This document shows, piece by piece, positions 44,561 through 57,049 of a stretch of 64,000 bases of DNA (its first letter is position 1; each line of letters begins with the position of its first letter). The notes below the pieces were generated by a model. That model was not told the origin of the DNA and did not search any database. It saw nothing but the letters and a program-made list of their open reading frames with translations. Origin of the DNA: Diospyros lotus (Eukaryota; Streptophyta; Magnoliopsida; Ericales; Ebenaceae). The stretch covers positions 20,904,616 to 20,968,615 of the forward strand of contig NC_068338.1 of NCBI RefSeq assembly GCF_014633365.1, in the 5' to 3' direction. Made by a program: the position numbers and the translations under genes.

Positions 44561-47460
44561 ACTAGAGCCAATCATTCATGTATCTTATACCTGATGATCG
44601 AACATGACTTTCATGTTTCTCTTGGACAGAGCTTTAGTCAAGGGATTTACGATGTTGTCATCTGTTAATACTTTCTCTACATATGTCACCTTAGCTGATA
44701 ATCTCTATTATCAGATGGTGATATCGTAATACAAGTTTGGTCCGTTGATGAGACCGTGGTTCCTTCGCTTACATGATGGCTCCATTATTGTCCCGATAAC
44801 TTATTGGATCAACAATGATGGACACCACTTTAAGTTCATCAATGAACTTACGGATCCATACAACCTCCTTAGCTGCTTCAAAGCTTGTCATGTATTTGAC
44901 TGAAGTTGTTGAATCTGCCACTATCTCTTGTTGGAACTCTTCTAACTCATGGCCCCGCCATTTAGGCAGAATATGAATCCCGACTGTACGTGATTTAAAA
45001 TCATCATGGTTGAATTGGAAACTAGCATCCATGAACCCCTTCACGGTAAACTCTCATTCTTCATATACCAAGAACATCTCTTTAGTCATTCTCAAGTACT
45101 TAAGGATGTTCTTCACTACAATCCAGTGTTTCTCACTTGGATTAGCTTGATATCTACTACATATGCTCAAAGCATATGCAACATCAGGCCTCGTACATAA
45201 CATGGCATACATGATCGAGCCAATAGCCAAGGCATATGATGCTCGACTCATCCTATCTCTCTCATCTTGTGTCTTCGGACACATAGCCTTGGAGAAATGT
45301 ATTCCATGTGACATGGGAAGACTTCTCCTCCTAGAATCTTTCATGATAAACCTCTTTAGCACCTTGTCAATGTACGCACTTTGGGAGAGTGCTAACAACC
45401 TCTTGGATCTGTCTCTATAGATCCTTATTCCTAGAATATAAGCTGCTTCTCCCAAATTCTTCATGGAGAAATTTTCTGAAAGCCATCTTTTAACTAATTG
45501 CAACATGGGAATACCATTCCCTATGAGCAATATATTATCCACATATAGGACTAAAAATGGTAATCGCGCTCCCATTAACCTTCTTGTAAACACAAAGATC
45601 AACTTCCCTTTTGTGAAAAATCAAACCTTTTGATCTTTTCATCAAAACATTGATTCCAACTCCAGGATGCTCGCTTTAGTCCATAAATGGACCTTTACAA
45701 CTTGTAAATCTTATTTGCATGTTCATGGGTAACAAAACTGTCAAGCTATGTCATATACACATCCTCGACCAGGTTTTCTTTAAGAAAAGTTATTTTGTCA
45801 TCCATCTGCCATAACCCAGAGTTAATGTCAGACATTACCTAATCATAGGTAGTAGGCTCATCGTTCACAGCTAGAAGCACATCTCCATGTGCTGAGATGA
45901 GAAATCCATATCTCTCTTGCTCATAATGAACCTTCGTCGACCTACGAGGTTCTTGTGTAGAAGGTTGGGAGTTAACACAACATCTTGTGTCTGATCTTTC
46001 TTGGGTTCCTGGAGGGGAATATTTGTTTGTGGTTTGCCTCGAATCTCTTCATGCTCAGCATTCCTCCCACTAGTCACATCATCTAAGAATTCCTTCTCAA
46101 GGAATACCACATGCTTGGCAACAAAACACCTTTTGTTCATATGGGTGGTAAAAGTAATATCCATTTGTTTCCTTTGGATATCTGACAAACAAACATCTCG
46201 TCGATTTAGGCTTTACCTTATTATTGTCAACACGCTTAACATAAGCTTTACAACCACAAATCTTAAGGAAAGATAAATTTGGCTTCTTTCCTTTCCATAT
46301 CTCATATGGAGTCTAAGTAACTAACTTACTTGGAACCCTGTTCAAAACAAAGATTGCGGTGAGGAGTGTGTATCCCCAAAATGAAATGGGGAGTTCAGTG
46401 TGACTTGTCATGGACCAGACCATGTCCAATAAGGCCCTATCCCTCATTTCAGACACATCATTCATCTCTAGTGTTCTAGGTGGAGTCCATTGTAAGAGAA
46501 TCTCATTCTGCTTCAAATAATCTAGAGACTCACTATTCAAGTATTCACCACCTTGATCTGATCGAAGTACTTTGATACTTTTCCCAGTTTATTTCTCTAC
46601 TTCAAATCTGAATTCTTTGAACTTTTCAAAAACCTCATATTTGTGTTTCATGAGATACACATAACCAAAACATGATCTATCATCAACAAAGGTTATGAAG
46701 TAGACATACCCACCTCGAGCCTGGGTGGACATGGGCCCACACACATTAGTGTGCACAAGCCCTAGCACTTATGTAGCCTTCACTCCCTTTACTTTAAAAG
46801 GAAACTTAGTCATTTTGCCAAGTAAACAAGATTTGCAAGCATCATATGATTCATAATCAAACGTGCTAAGATATCCATTCTTTACAAGTTGGATATGTGA
46901 GTCTCATTTATATAGCCAAGGTGACAATGCCATAAATAAGTGCTATTTAAATCACCTAATTTAAATCGCTTAATATTTATGTTATTGATAGGAGTATCAA
47001 TATCAAGGACATACAAATCGTTACAGATTGTTGCTTTACCATAAAATAACTCATTTTTATAAAACGAACAACTATTATTCTTAAATAAAAATGAATATCC
47101 ATCATTGTTAAACAAGAATTAGAAATTATATTCCTAGTTAAACTAGGATTGTAGTAACAGTTATGTAAATCTAATACAAGCCCCATGGGCAATGTTAATA
47201 AATAGGTCCTTACAACTAATGGAACAACTTTTGATCCATTTTCCACGTGTAGGTACACCTCTCCTATTATTAATCTCCTCGTACTCCTAAGCCCATACAA
47301 AAAAGTGCAAATATGAGCATTAGATCCAGTATCTAATACCCATGTGGACTGATCAGAAGTAGATAAATTAATTCTAATAACATAAATACCTGAAGTGCCC
47401 TGAGTAGAACTCTTCTTACTCTGCACCTCTCGATTTATCACAATGGAGATAGATCGCATC
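44560..47460 (-). pseudogene. Copia pol remnants: protease, integrase, RT, RNase H
   Basis: Protease near 47.35 kb has WVLDTGSNAHIC. The GAG-pre-integrase segment near 46.9 kb reads LWHCHLGYINE, with GY where GH is usual. The integrase C-terminal part (46.54-46.3 kb) has LPISFWGYTLLTA and FVLNRVPSK; its tail is at 46.19-45.87 kb (VFLEKEFL). RT at 45602-45054 has the catalytic block as YVDNILLIGN, so the second catalytic Asp is Asn. RNase H at 45044-44769 has MKGFMDASF and ADSTTSVKYM. Frames change at least six times and stops are scattered. Non-functional even before the gag loss. Confidence 0.88.
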
Positions 47461-47847
47461 CTCCTTACCCTTTCAGGTTTTGGTCTTCTGGACTCTTCCA
47501 GATGGCGCTATGGAAGAACTTTTCTTCCTTTTGGCTTTCTTACTCTTGGGCTTGCCTGTGCACGCCATGCGCGCGTGCGGCTGCGCTTGGCAGTGCCCCT
47601 CGCATGTGGGGCCGCGCCTGGTCGTGCCCAGCACGCGGGCCCCGCTTGGCCGCGTATTTTGACCCCTCAGTGCATCCGTATGCACCTCGAACCTAGTTTC
47701 GCCCTTTTAGTGTCACACACGACCTTTTTCCCTTTCACCAAAAATGTTTTACAATCCAAAAAATACAAACACAATAATTATTCCATTATTTCACAAATAA
47801 CAACATAATTGAATCCGCATGTAAGGAATTAAAATATTTCGACGATG
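47461..47847. other. GC-rich segment in place of copia gag
   Basis: Where about 1 kb or more of gag is expected, only about 390 bp remain. A very GC-rich, CpG-dense patch lies at 47560-47680 ('cgtgcccagcacgcgggcc'), unlike the AT-rich surroundings. It opens several overlapping frames of 60-121 codons that resemble no protein. Internal deletion of gag with retention or capture of this patch is inferred. Confidence 0.5.
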
Positions 47848-47859
47848 GCTCTGATACCA
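47848..47859 (-). other. Primer binding site (initiator Met tRNA), copia element
   Basis: The minus strand reads TGGTATCAGAGC, one base from the LTR end ACTTTCA at 47861. Confidence 0.85.
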
Positions 47860-47860
47860 C

Positions 47861-47978
47861 TGAAAGTAAAGAAAGATCACTATGGGGCAAGCAGTGTAGT
47901 TCAAAAATTTTGAACCTTACCCCGATCCCGGCTATTGGATCAACGTCGAAATTAAATCATTCACATACAAATAAAATA
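47861..47978 (-). repeat. 5' LTR remnant of the copia element (118 bp)
   Basis: Matches the corresponding end of the LTR at 42517 ('ttcaaaaattttgaa', 'cttaccccgatccc'). It stops abruptly at 'acaaataaaata', after which Tat integrase sequence begins. Confidence 0.85.
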
Positions 47979-50966
47979 GACTCCTACAAAGGCAAATCCC
48001 CCATCTACTGTAAAAGGCACGAAAAGCATCGGAGTTAAACTGCGTGTCATGGTCAATGTTAATGATCTTTGGGATTCCAAAGCGACAGCTAATATCCTTC
48101 CACACGACGTTCTCCACTTTCTTTTTTGTTATAGTAGCCAAGGGTTCTACCTCTATCTACTTGGTGAAATAATCAATAGCCCATAGTAGAAATTTACGTC
48201 ATCTAAAAGTAACTGGGAAGGGACCAAGTATATCCAGCCCTTATTGTGTGAAAATAATGGGCTGGAAAATTTACTAGATATCTGTTGTGGGCATTGAAGA
48301 TAATGGCGCATGCCTCTAGCATTTATCACAGGTCTGAATTTTAGTAGAGGTATCCTAATAAAGTGTTGCCAAAAGAATCTTGCCCTCATAATCTTGGCAG
48401 CTAGTGCTCTTCCCTAAAGATGATCACCCTAATCTCCCTCATGTACTTCAGTGAGTGCCTGCCATTCCTCTTGTGGACCAAGGCATCTTAAAAGCAGCAT
48501 AGAGAAGGCTTGCTTGTAAAGAATACCATCAACCATCATAAAGCGAGCTGCCCAAATTTTTAGTAGCTTGGCTTCCGCTAAATTAGTAGGAAGCTCCCTA
48601 GTAAGTAGATACAGTATAATGGGCGACCTCCAGTCATCTGTTGTTTCAATGAATTTCACTGCCCTTTCATCTCCACTTTCTTCAATGTTGGGCTTTTGTA
48701 GGATCTTCATGTGAATCAAGCACCCCAAAGTATCTTTTACCGTCGTCAATTTAGACCAGGCATTAGCATGCTTTCATAGGTACCGGGTAAATGTTGGATC
48801 TTTGGCCTCATAAGTACCCTGAAACTACTGCACCACAAGATGAGAGTTATTGTGGGCTATCACCTTTTGCACTTCCAACTTCTTGGCAATAGCTAAGCTA
48901 GTGATGAGGGCTTCATACTCCATGACATTTTTAGAACTAGGAAAAATGAGCTGCAAAGAGTATTCTAAAACATCACCCTTGGGAGAAATTAGAAAAAATA
49001 CTAGCTCCATTGCCCTGTACATTTGAAGGTCCATCCACAAAAACATCCACTCAAGTGGAGACCCTACCTCAGATTTTGGTATGTGAGTGCATTCAACTAT
49101 GAAGTGTGCCAATGCCTGACCTTTATAGATTTGTGAGGTTCTAACTGGAGATCATATTCACTGAGTTCGATGGCCCACTTGGTAAGTCTGCCTAAACATT
49201 CGGGCCATTGTTGAATCTGACGCAAGGGCTAGTCAGTATAAGTACCATGATGGTGCAAGCTTAAAAGTATGGCTTGAGTTTTCTTGCTACCACAAAAAGT
49301 GCAAAGGCCAGATTTTCAGCATATGGATAACACACCTCTACCCCCATGAAGTACTTGGCATACATAATACATGGGCTAGTCCACTTAATCAATTTTCATC
49401 AATAGTACTACACTGACAGTTGCATGTCTGACCACCAGATTAAGATATAATGGCTCCCCAGTTTCTGGTTTGCTTAGCAATGATATTTCTCGAAGGTAGT
49501 CTATTAGTTCCTAGAACGCTTGTTCAAAGATGTCACTCCGCTGAAAATATTTTCCCCTTTTAGCACTTAAAAGAATGGTAGGTTTTTTTTAATAGACTTA
49601 CAAAGAAAGCAATTGAGGGATGCAAGACTACTAGTTAGCTGCTGAACCTCTTTCATAGTGGAGGGAGATTTCATATCCAGTTTGGCTTGAATCCTTTTTA
49701 GGTTTGCCTCAATTCTGCATTGTGTGATAAGATAACCAAGGAACTTACCTGAATGGATGCCAAAGGCGTATTTGTTTGGATTGAGCCGCATGTTATACTG
49801 ACTACACACTATGAACACCTGTGCGAGTTTCTCCACATGTGGCTCTTCACGGTGGCTCTTAACCACCAAATCATTGACATAAGCCTTCATGGTGGTTCCC
49901 AGTAAGTCCTTGAATACTTTTTTGATCATTCACTAATAAGTTACCCCCACATTCTTTAGCCCAAAGGGCATAACCTTGTAGCAATACGTCCATGTTTTAG
50001 TAATGAATGAGGTTTTTTCAGCTTCTAGTGAAAACATACTGATTTGATGGTACCTGGAAAAAGCGTCTAAAGAACTAAACATGTGATAACCCGAAGTGTC
50101 ATCCACTAGACGATCAATGCGTGGCAAGGGATAAGAATCATTTGGGTAAGCTTTATTCAAATTAGTGAAGTCCACACATACCCACCATTTTCCATTAGGC
50201 TTTCTCACCATGGCTAGATTAGCAAGCCAGTCAGGGTAGTGGACCTCATTAATAAATTTGACCTTTAAGAGCTTGTTAACTTCCTCTCTGAGGGTTGGCA
50301 ACCTGTCAAGTGCAGTATTTTGCTTCTTCTATTTGACATGACTAGCTATTGGCCATATGTTCAACTCATGGGAAATTACTTGAGAGTTAATCCTTGGCAT
50401 ATTTGCGGGTGTCCACACAAAAATATCTGCATTATTTTGCAAGCACTGTATAATATGATGTTTCTCTTGTGGCAACAATTGGCTCTTGACATAAACCAAT
50501 TTCTCCCCATTATCTTTTTATAGTCTACTGGGCTCTAAGGCCTCCACTGGCTAGGACTTTAGCGCTAATTGGTTAAAAATAGACATGGTTTCCACTAGAG
50601 TATCGGGAACCTCCTTGCCATTTTCACTCTTTGTGGATGAAATATAATAGATATGAGCCTTCTTCTAATCACAATGGACTTGACCCACACTGTTAGGAGT
50701 CAGGAACAACATCAAAATATAACCAGGATGGACGGCTACCCTCATGTTGTTGATAAGTGACCTCCCCAAAATAACATTATATGTTGTGGACAACGTCTTT
50801 ATTACCATGAAATTTACATGGCGGGTGACACTCTAGGGATGTGTGCCCAATGTTATTGGTAGCTGTACAAAATCTGCCACAAGTACCGCCTCACCAGTAA
50901 AACTGCATAAAGGTGAGGAAATGGGCTTGAGGCAGTCATGAACAATATGCATTTGCTTGAAGCAAT
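47979..50966 (-). pseudogene. Tat pol remnants: protease end, RT, RNase H, archaeal-type RNase H, integrase start
   Basis: In element order: protease C-terminal half (50.95-50.55 kb; NVILGRSLINNMRVAV). RT at 50301-49567 has VREEV-type start, NGKWWVCVDFTNLNKAYP, KVMPFGLKN and the catalytic block as YVNDLVVKS (YVDD expected). RNase H at about 49.5-49.1 kb has YPYAENLAFAL. A second, archaeal-type RNase H at 49112-48825 has LVFFLISPKGDVLEY and NVMEYEALI. The integrase zinc-finger region (48.6-48.4 kb; GILYKQAFS) and core at 48141-47980 (CRFGIPKIINIDHDTQFN) are cut off by the copia LTR. The dual RNase H is the lineage diagnostic. Numerous stops. Confidence 0.85.
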
Positions 50967-50971
50967 TCCAA

Positions 50972-53419
50972 TGTAACACCTCGCCCTATACAGGCATGTC
51001 ACTATAAGGAAATTCCCGGGGTTTCTTTTTTTTTGATACCCGCGGCGCCTGTGAGCACAATCTTCACATGCAGATGAAACACCCGTCGTAAAACTACATC
51101 CGGCTCCCGCGGTGATCAAAAGAACCACTCCTCATGCAGATATATACCCCGAGAGTTCCAGTCTTACTCATTTAGCTAGAAATAACAAATCTTAACTGAA
51201 CGAGATAAAATAAACACAGCGGAATACTTAATTAATCAAAATGACGTGGCCCACCACGTGTTACACACAAAATGATCCCATACCGATATGTGTATACAAC
51301 ATTGATACTAACGATTACAACACCGTCGAGCGATTGCTCATACATACAACATTATAAATACTAGTGTTTCTAGAATAATACAACAATTATCAAATAAACA
51401 CCACAGATTCACCGGCCGTGTCCTTGACCTCGCAGCTGTCCCTGACTGGAACGTTGAATGTTCCAGGGGCATAACCCATGTTAGATGATAAACCATCTAA
51501 GTGAAGGCATGAAACAGATATACAATGCATAAAGACATACGAGCATGGCATACTATACGACAACATGCAAGACACATCTAACTCGAGATATCACCTTGAC
51601 ATACTTAATCCCTCGAATATCCCACTAAGGCACACGTTCACCTGGTCCAACGTTAATCCCTCGAGTGCACCGTCGTGACACCCGTTCACCTGGTTTAACA
51701 TTATTCCCTCGAGTGCCCCAGTGTGACACCCGTTCACCTGGATTAACATTGTCCCAATCTCAAGTAGACCCCTTACCGCCCCATATGGACCCAACGATGC
51801 AATTAGACTTGACCCTATATGATATGAAAATTTACACGCCATGCACCAATACTTTTAAAAATAAACAGTTAATGCAATATTGACACAACGAATGTAAGTA
51901 AATGCCTCGTAAAATAAGCTAAGTCTAGGAGCGTACAAATACTCACAAGAACTCACCAAAAGCACTTTAAGACACTTTCGAGTCAAGATAAGGCTAAAAT
52001 CAAACCACTCACCTTAATTCGGAAAAGTCCGGATTTTGCCTCGAAAAACGTGCCACACCTCAAAAATTGTGTAATTCTTCTTCCAATGACCCAATTGATT
52101 CCTATTTCACCATTTAAGACCTTTGGAATCAATATTTCTATTTTTCCATAATTTTTCTATTTTTATTTATTTTTCAAACATTTCTATCTTCGGAAATTCG
52201 TTAAAAATACCTAACATCAATTTTCACAAAATATTTTTCCATGATAATTCTTAAAATAATTTTGCCTAAATTCTGAAATTAAAATCAAAGAAAAACCATA
52301 CCTCACGCGCCACCCAGAGGTCCCGCGAGTGGCTGCCACGCGCCGCCGCACAGTCTTCTTCTCCGGTCGTCTTCTCCGATTCCGGCGATGTCCAATGCCC
52401 TAAATTCTTATAGGGGCTTGTAGAGCTCTTCAATGCGACCTCAATGGTGCCCTTAATCGTCGGAAAAAGTGGCCGGAGGTGGGTTTAAAACCCAGTTGCA
52501 GGTCGCGGCGGCGGTGGTTCGATTTTCCGGCCAAGCTTCCAAAACCTCTCCAAATCTACACCAAACGCTCCCAAATGCTCCAGAAATGATCTTCTCAACC
52601 CAAGGAACAAAAGCCCCTTATCCCTCAAGCTCGATTCAAGCAAAAACACAAGAAATTTGAGCGATTTCGTTTTTGAACCCTCGGCCGAAAACCTCCTTTT
52701 ATACTCGTTTTTGACCCGATTCCCTACCATATCCGGCTCATCCTTATCCCTTAAACCCATATCCAAACTCTAAACCAATCGAGAAGCCCCAGAACGCGAG
52801 CCTAAGCCCTCAAAAGATTCGGCCAAATCGGAAATTTTTCCGCCATTAAAACCGATCACCTCAATGCATTTTCCTGCCAATGGTAAGCCCCTACAGCTTC
52901 ATCATCGCCTGAAGCTAGTCTAGCACCTCCCAGGCGACCTTCCCGACGTCCAGAGGCGGCTGGCCGGCGACCCATGTGCGGCGGTCGCGTTCACACCTTG
53001 GAAGTTTTGAAATTTTGCAGTTTAGCCCCTAGTTAATTTTTAATTGCATTTTCTCTTAACCCTAAACACCCTTGAACTATCCAACACTTTCACAACAGCC
53101 CTCAAGTTCTATATTTTCCATTTCCTTTTGGAATTTCTGAAAAATTCGTCGATTCGTCCTCCCTCTGATATTTTGCAAAATTTGCACTTTTGCCCGAACT
53201 CTCATAATTGCGTGCTTTTGACTTCGAACCTTTAAAAATCCCTGATTTTTATCAAATATCGTCTAACTGTGCCATTTCTTGTTAATTGGCTCATCTTAAC
53301 TTAGTCACTATTCTTTCGTTTAAGTTTTAAATATCGCACTTAGGCCCGAAACTTTGCTAAATATCATTTTTGACCCATATCTTCAAAAATTCTCTTATTA
53401 TTTAATACCGGGTATTACA
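50972..53419 (-). repeat. Chromovirus 3' LTR
   Basis: 2448 bp, element-sense ends TGTAATACCCGG and GGTGTTACA. It contains three ~48-bp tandem units near 51600-51750 ('acccgttcacctgg') and a GC-rich block (52310-52530). TATA box: plus-strand CTTTTATAC at 52696-52704. ORFs of 61-93 codons recur identically in both LTRs and are not coding by any sign. Confidence 0.95.
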
Positions 53420-53440
53420 TCCTCCCCCTCTAAAAAGAAA
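53420..53440 (-). other. Chromovirus polypurine tract
   Basis: The minus strand reads TTTTTAGAGGGGGAGGA directly against the 3' LTR start, about 30 bp after the pol stop codon. Confidence 0.9.
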
Positions 53441-53470
53441 TTTCGTCCTCTAAATTACTAACTTACAGTA

Positions 53471-55483
53471 TTAAAATAAATGTGGATAAGAAGTCTTCAT
53501 CTCTTCTTCGCGTTCCCAAGTTGCCTCTTCTTCGTCATGATTACCCCATAGTACCTTCACTAAGGGAATAACCTTGTTCCTTAAGACTTGATCCCTTTGA
53601 TCTAAGATTCGAACTGGTTCCTCAGGGTACGTTAGATCATTTCGTATCTCAATGGTCTCATTTCGAAGTACCTGCGTAGGGTCTGGCTCATGTTTCCGTA
53701 GTTGAGACACATGAAACACGTTGTGGATATTTGATAATGTCACAGGTAAAGCTAATTTGTAAGCCACTAATCCAATTTTCTCCAAAATCTCATAGGGTCC
53801 TATGTATCTTGGGCTTAATTTCCCTTTCCTTTTTCCTCGAATCACGGATTTAAATGGAGAGACTTTCAAGTATGCCTTGTCACCGACCAAAAATTCCAAG
53901 TTTCGTCTTCGTTGATCAGCATACGATTTCTGACGACTTTGACTTATCCTCATTTTCTCTTGTATTTGCTTAATCTTCTCAGTAGTAGTCTGAACAATCT
54001 CGGGTCCCACTAATCCTACTTCTCCAGTTTCTACCCAGCAGAGTGGTGTTCTGCATTTTCGCCCATATAATGCCTCGTAGGGAGCCATTCCAATGCTGCT
54101 GTGGTGCCCGTTATTGTAGGCAAATTCTACCAACGGTAGATGTTTTTCCCAACTTCCCGAGAATTCCAAAATGCATGCCCTCAACATGTCCTCGAGCGTT
54201 TGAATTGTCCGCTCGGACTGTCCGTCAGTCTGAGGGTGATAAGCTGTGCTGAGCTTCAATTGTGTTCCCATACACTTGTGGAAACTTTCCCAAAATCTTG
54301 ACGTAAATCGTGGGTCTCGATCTGACACTATACTTGCAGGTATTCCATGCAATCGTACTATTTCCTCAATGTACAGCTGAGCCAGAGCGTGAGTCGGTTG
54401 CCCTATCTTAATAGGCAAGAAATGTGCCGACTTGGTCAGTCGATCCACTATTACCCAAATAGCATCGTTTCCTTTGGGACTTCGAGGTAGATTGGTTACA
54501 AAATCCATAGTGACGTGATCCCATTTCCACTCGGGAATGTCCAATGGTTGTAATTTTCCTCCCGGACGCTGATGCTCAATTTTGATACGTTGACAGGTAT
54601 CACATTGTGCCACGTACCGTGCCACGTCCTTCTTCATTCCTGGCCACCAATAAATTTCCCTAAGATCCTTATACATTTTTGTTGATCCGGGATGTACTGT
54701 GTATCTTGCCCGATGTGCTTCTCCCAAGATAACTTGTCTTAGACCCTGATCCCTTGGCACGTATGTTCTTCCTTGAAATCGAAGTATACCACCATGGTAA
54801 CTGAATTCAGGTGCTTTAACTTGATCGTTCTCATCTATCCACTGACTTCTTCTTGTGTCTGATTGAAGAGCTGATTTGATTTGATTCACCACATCAGGTT
54901 GAATTGTCAGATTTGCCAAATATCCTTTGATTGGTTTAGGCTTAACACCTACTGTTAGGTGGCTAAATTCCTCGATCATCATGTTAGCCACAATTTCGGA
55001 GCTTCTTCGGCTAAGAGCGTCTGCAACTATGTTCGCCTTTCCTGGATGATAGGAGATGGTACAATCATAATCCTTCAAATACTCCATCCATCTTCTTTGT
55101 CTCATGTTTAACTCTTTCTGAGAAAATATGTACTTCAAACTCTTATGGTCCGTAAAAATCTCAAATTGTACCCCATAGAGATAATGTCTCCACAACTTCA
55201 AAGCATAAATTATAGCTGCTAATTCCAAGTCGTGAGTTGGGTAGTTCTGCTCATGTCTTTTCAATTGCCGAGATCCGTAAGCGATTACTTTTTCATCTTG
55301 CATTAGAACACATCCCAACCCTATTCCCGAAGCATCACTATACACCACAAACTTTCCTGCCTCCATTGGCATTGCTAGAATCGGTGCCGTGGTTAATCGT
55401 GCCTTAAGTTCTTGGAAACTTTGCTCACATTTAGCATCCCATTCAAATTTAACTTCTTTCTGCGTCAATCGAGTAAGTGGAGC
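53471..55483 (-). CDS. Chromovirus pol, distal part: RNase H, integrase, chromodomain
   Basis: Open for 665 codons from Met at 55468, in the same frame as the upstream gag-RT ORF; only the TAG at 55484 separates them. Numbered from that Met: RNase H begins at VVYSDASG (D45), with E82 and D107. The integrase zinc finger is H252, H259, C289, C292. The catalytic triad is D322 (MDFVT), D383 (SDRDPRF) and E419, a D-x60-D-x35-E spacing. GPY/F-type text follows. The last ~60 residues (EEPVRILDQRD to the end, including VKVLWGNHDEEEATWE) form a chromodomain, which in this lineage is thought to guide insertion into heterochromatin. All catalytic residues are present. Translation would need readthrough or a separate start. 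Confidence 0.93.
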   Translation of the reverse strand, partial: APLTRLTQKEVKFEWDAKCEQSFQELKARLTTAPILAMPMEAGKFVVYSDASGIGLGCVLMQDEKVIAYGSRQLKRHEQNYPTHDLELAAIIYALKLWRHYLYGVQFEIFTDHKSLKYIFSQKELNMRQRRWMEYLKDYDCTISYHPGKANIVADALSRRSSEIVANMMIEEFSHLTVGVKPKPIKGYLANLTIQPDVVNQIKSALQSDTRRSQWIDENDQVKAPEFSYHGGILRFQGRTYVPRDQGLRQVILGEAHRARYTVHPGSTKMYKDLREIYWWPGMKKDVARYVAQCDTCQRIKIEHQRPGGKLQPLDIPEWKWDHVTMDFVTNLPRSPKGNDAIWVIVDRLTKSAHFLPIKIGQPTHALAQLYIEEIVRLHGIPASIVSDRDPRFTSRFWESFHKCMGTQLKLSTAYHPQTDGQSERTIQTLEDMLRACILEFSGSWEKHLPLVEFAYNNGHHSSIGMAPYEALYGRKCRTPLCWVETGEVGLVGPEIVQTTTEKIKQIQEKMRISQSRQKSYADQRRRNLEFLVGDKAYLKVSPFKSVIRGKRKGKLSPRYIGPYEILEKIGLVAYKLALPVTLSNIHNVFHVSQLRKHEPDPTQVLRNETIEIRNDLTYPEEPVRILDQRDQVLRNKVIPLVKVLWGNHDEEEATWEREEEMKTSYPHLF

Positions 55484-57046
55484 CTATATCTTTGAAAACC
55501 CTTCTACAAACCTTTTATAGTATCCAGCTAGTCCAAGAAAACTTCGGATCTCCCCAATGGTCTTAGGTGCTTGCCATTTTTGAACTGCTTCTATCTTTGC
55601 TGGATCGACAGCTATACCTTCTGCAGAAATTATATGTCCAAGAAATGCTACTTGAGTAAGCCAAAATTCACATTTCGAGAACTTGGCGTACAATTTGTGG
55701 TCCTTTAAAGTCTGCAAGACTATCCTTAAATGTTTTTCATGATTACTCTCACTTGCAGAGTATATCAGAATGTCATCTATGAACACTATTACAAACTTGT
55801 CCAGGTATGGTCTAAACGTTCGGTTCATTAAATCCATAAATGCAGCAGGTGCATTGGTCAATCCAAACGGCATCACTAGATATTCGTAGTGACCATACCG
55901 TGACCGAAATGCAGTCTTGGGCACATCTTCCTGTTTGATCTTCATTTGATAGTACCCAGACCGAAGATCTATCTTAGAAAATACTCTAGCTCCTTGGAGT
56001 TGGTCAAACAACTCTTCAATCCTAGGCAAAGGATACTTATTCTTTATAGTTACCTTGTTCAACTGTCGGTAGTCAGTACACATACGTAGGGTACCATCTT
56101 TCTTTTTCACGAACAATATCGGAGCTCCCCAGGGTGACACACTTGGTCTGATAAATCCTTTGTCGGTCAAGTCCTGTAATTGCTCCTTCAATTCCCTCAT
56201 CTCAGCTGGGGCCATCTTGTACGGAGGTATGGATATTGGCTGTGTACCTGGTATAAGATCTATCGAAAATTCAATTTCTCTTTGGGGAGGTAATCCTGGT
56301 AATTCCTCAGGAAATACCTCAGGATACTCATTCACGACCCTCACTGATTCCAACTCGAGACTTTTCTCTCCTGATTCGGGTTTGGCTGATTGCAATGTGT
56401 GCAGAATCACGCCATTTTCTCTCTTAGTCTTCCTACTTTGACCCTGGAACACAACCCATTCTCTGTTAAGCTTGGGTAAGCTCACGGTCTTACTCTTACA
56501 ATCTATTTTAGCCTCATGTAGCGATAGGAAATCCATACCGATAATTATGTCGAAATCTTGAATGTCTAATACCACTAAATCAATCTTAAAACTTTCCAAT
56601 CCCATACTAAAAATACACTCGCGGCACCCTACTGCAGTTCTTAGAGTTGAACCCATAGGAGTGGCTATTACCATTTGATAACCCAATTCCTTAGGTTCTA
56701 ATTTTAAACCTTCTAATGATGCATGCGACACAAATGAATGCGTAGCACCTGGATCAATTAAAGCATGAGCTGGAATATTCGAAAAGAACAGTGTACCTTC
56801 AATAACTGCAGGATCGGCCTCAGCGTCCTCACAAGTCAGATTGTACACTCGGCCTGGACGAACATTTTGTGCACTTCCACTCGGTGGTTCCATCTTCTGT
56901 CTTTTTGAGCAATCGCGCGAGATATGCCCTGGTTGACCACAATTGTAACACACCACCTTTCCCTGATTCCCAACCTGGGGCATTGCTTTGATCTTTGGGC
57001 AATTTCTCCCAATGTGACCTTCTTCGCCGCATCCATAGCACCGCAA
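55484..57046 (-). CDS. Chromovirus gag end, protease and reverse transcriptase
   Basis: 520 open codons. Two CCHC zinc knuckles at residues 3-16 and 33-46 ([28 protein letters not shown]) are the nucleocapsid end of gag. The aspartic protease is at about 80-180, with the active site as [12 protein letters not shown] (D98). Most relatives have DSG or DTG, so Pro99 is unusual. RT runs at about 285-460 with [19 protein letters not shown] and the catalytic FIDD at 422-425. The ORF ends at TAG 55484 after FVEGFSKI, where relatives continue into RNase H. The frame is shifted relative to the upstream gag ORF. Recognition is very firm; whether the Pro in the protease site is tolerated is unknown. Confidence 0.93.
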   Translation of the reverse strand: MRCYGCGEEGHIGRNCPKIKAMPQVGNQGKVVCYNCGQPGHISRDCSKRQKMEPPSGSAQNVRPGRVYNLTCEDAEADPAVIEGTLFFSNIPAHALIDPGATHSFVSHASLEGLKLEPKELGYQMVIATPMGSTLRTAVGCRECIFSMGLESFKIDLVVLDIQDFDIIIGMDFLSLHEAKIDCKSKTVSLPKLNREWVVFQGQSRKTKRENGVILHTLQSAKPESGEKSLELESVRVVNEYPEVFPEELPGLPPQREIEFSIDLIPGTQPISIPPYKMAPAEMRELKEQLQDLTDKGFIRPSVSPWGAPILFVKKKDGTLRMCTDYRQLNKVTIKNKYPLPRIEELFDQLQGARVFSKIDLRSGYYQMKIKQEDVPKTAFRSRYGHYEYLVMPFGLTNAPAAFMDLMNRTFRPYLDKFVIVFIDDILIYSASESNHEKHLRIVLQTLKDHKLYAKFSKCEFWLTQVAFLGHIISAEGIAVDPAKIEAVQKWQAPKTIGEIRSFLGLAGYYKRFVEGFSKI

Positions 57047-57049
57047 GAC

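Larger units (their letters stand above)
42517..47978 (-). mobile_element. Defective Ty1/copia element inserted in Tat integrase
   Basis: Minus-strand element with a 3' LTR (42517-44547), polypurine tract, pol remnants in copia order (protease, integrase, RT, RNase H along the element), primer site (47848-47859), and only 118 bp of 5' LTR (47861-47978). The order integrase before RT defines Ty1/copia. Gag is essentially absent. The 5' LTR truncation coincides with the missing middle of the Tat integrase, so one deletion probably removed both. The left flank is CTAAG; no right duplication survives. Confidence 0.85.

Noticed and set aside
47443..47808. 121-codon ORF in GC-rich DNA
   Set aside because: Few stops are expected at this GC content; several frames are open on both strands; no family resemblance.
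51591..52766. ORFs of 61-93 codons repeated at 59426-60601
   Set aside because: They are duplicated because they sit in the two LTRs of the chromovirus; no start context or protein similarity suggests coding.
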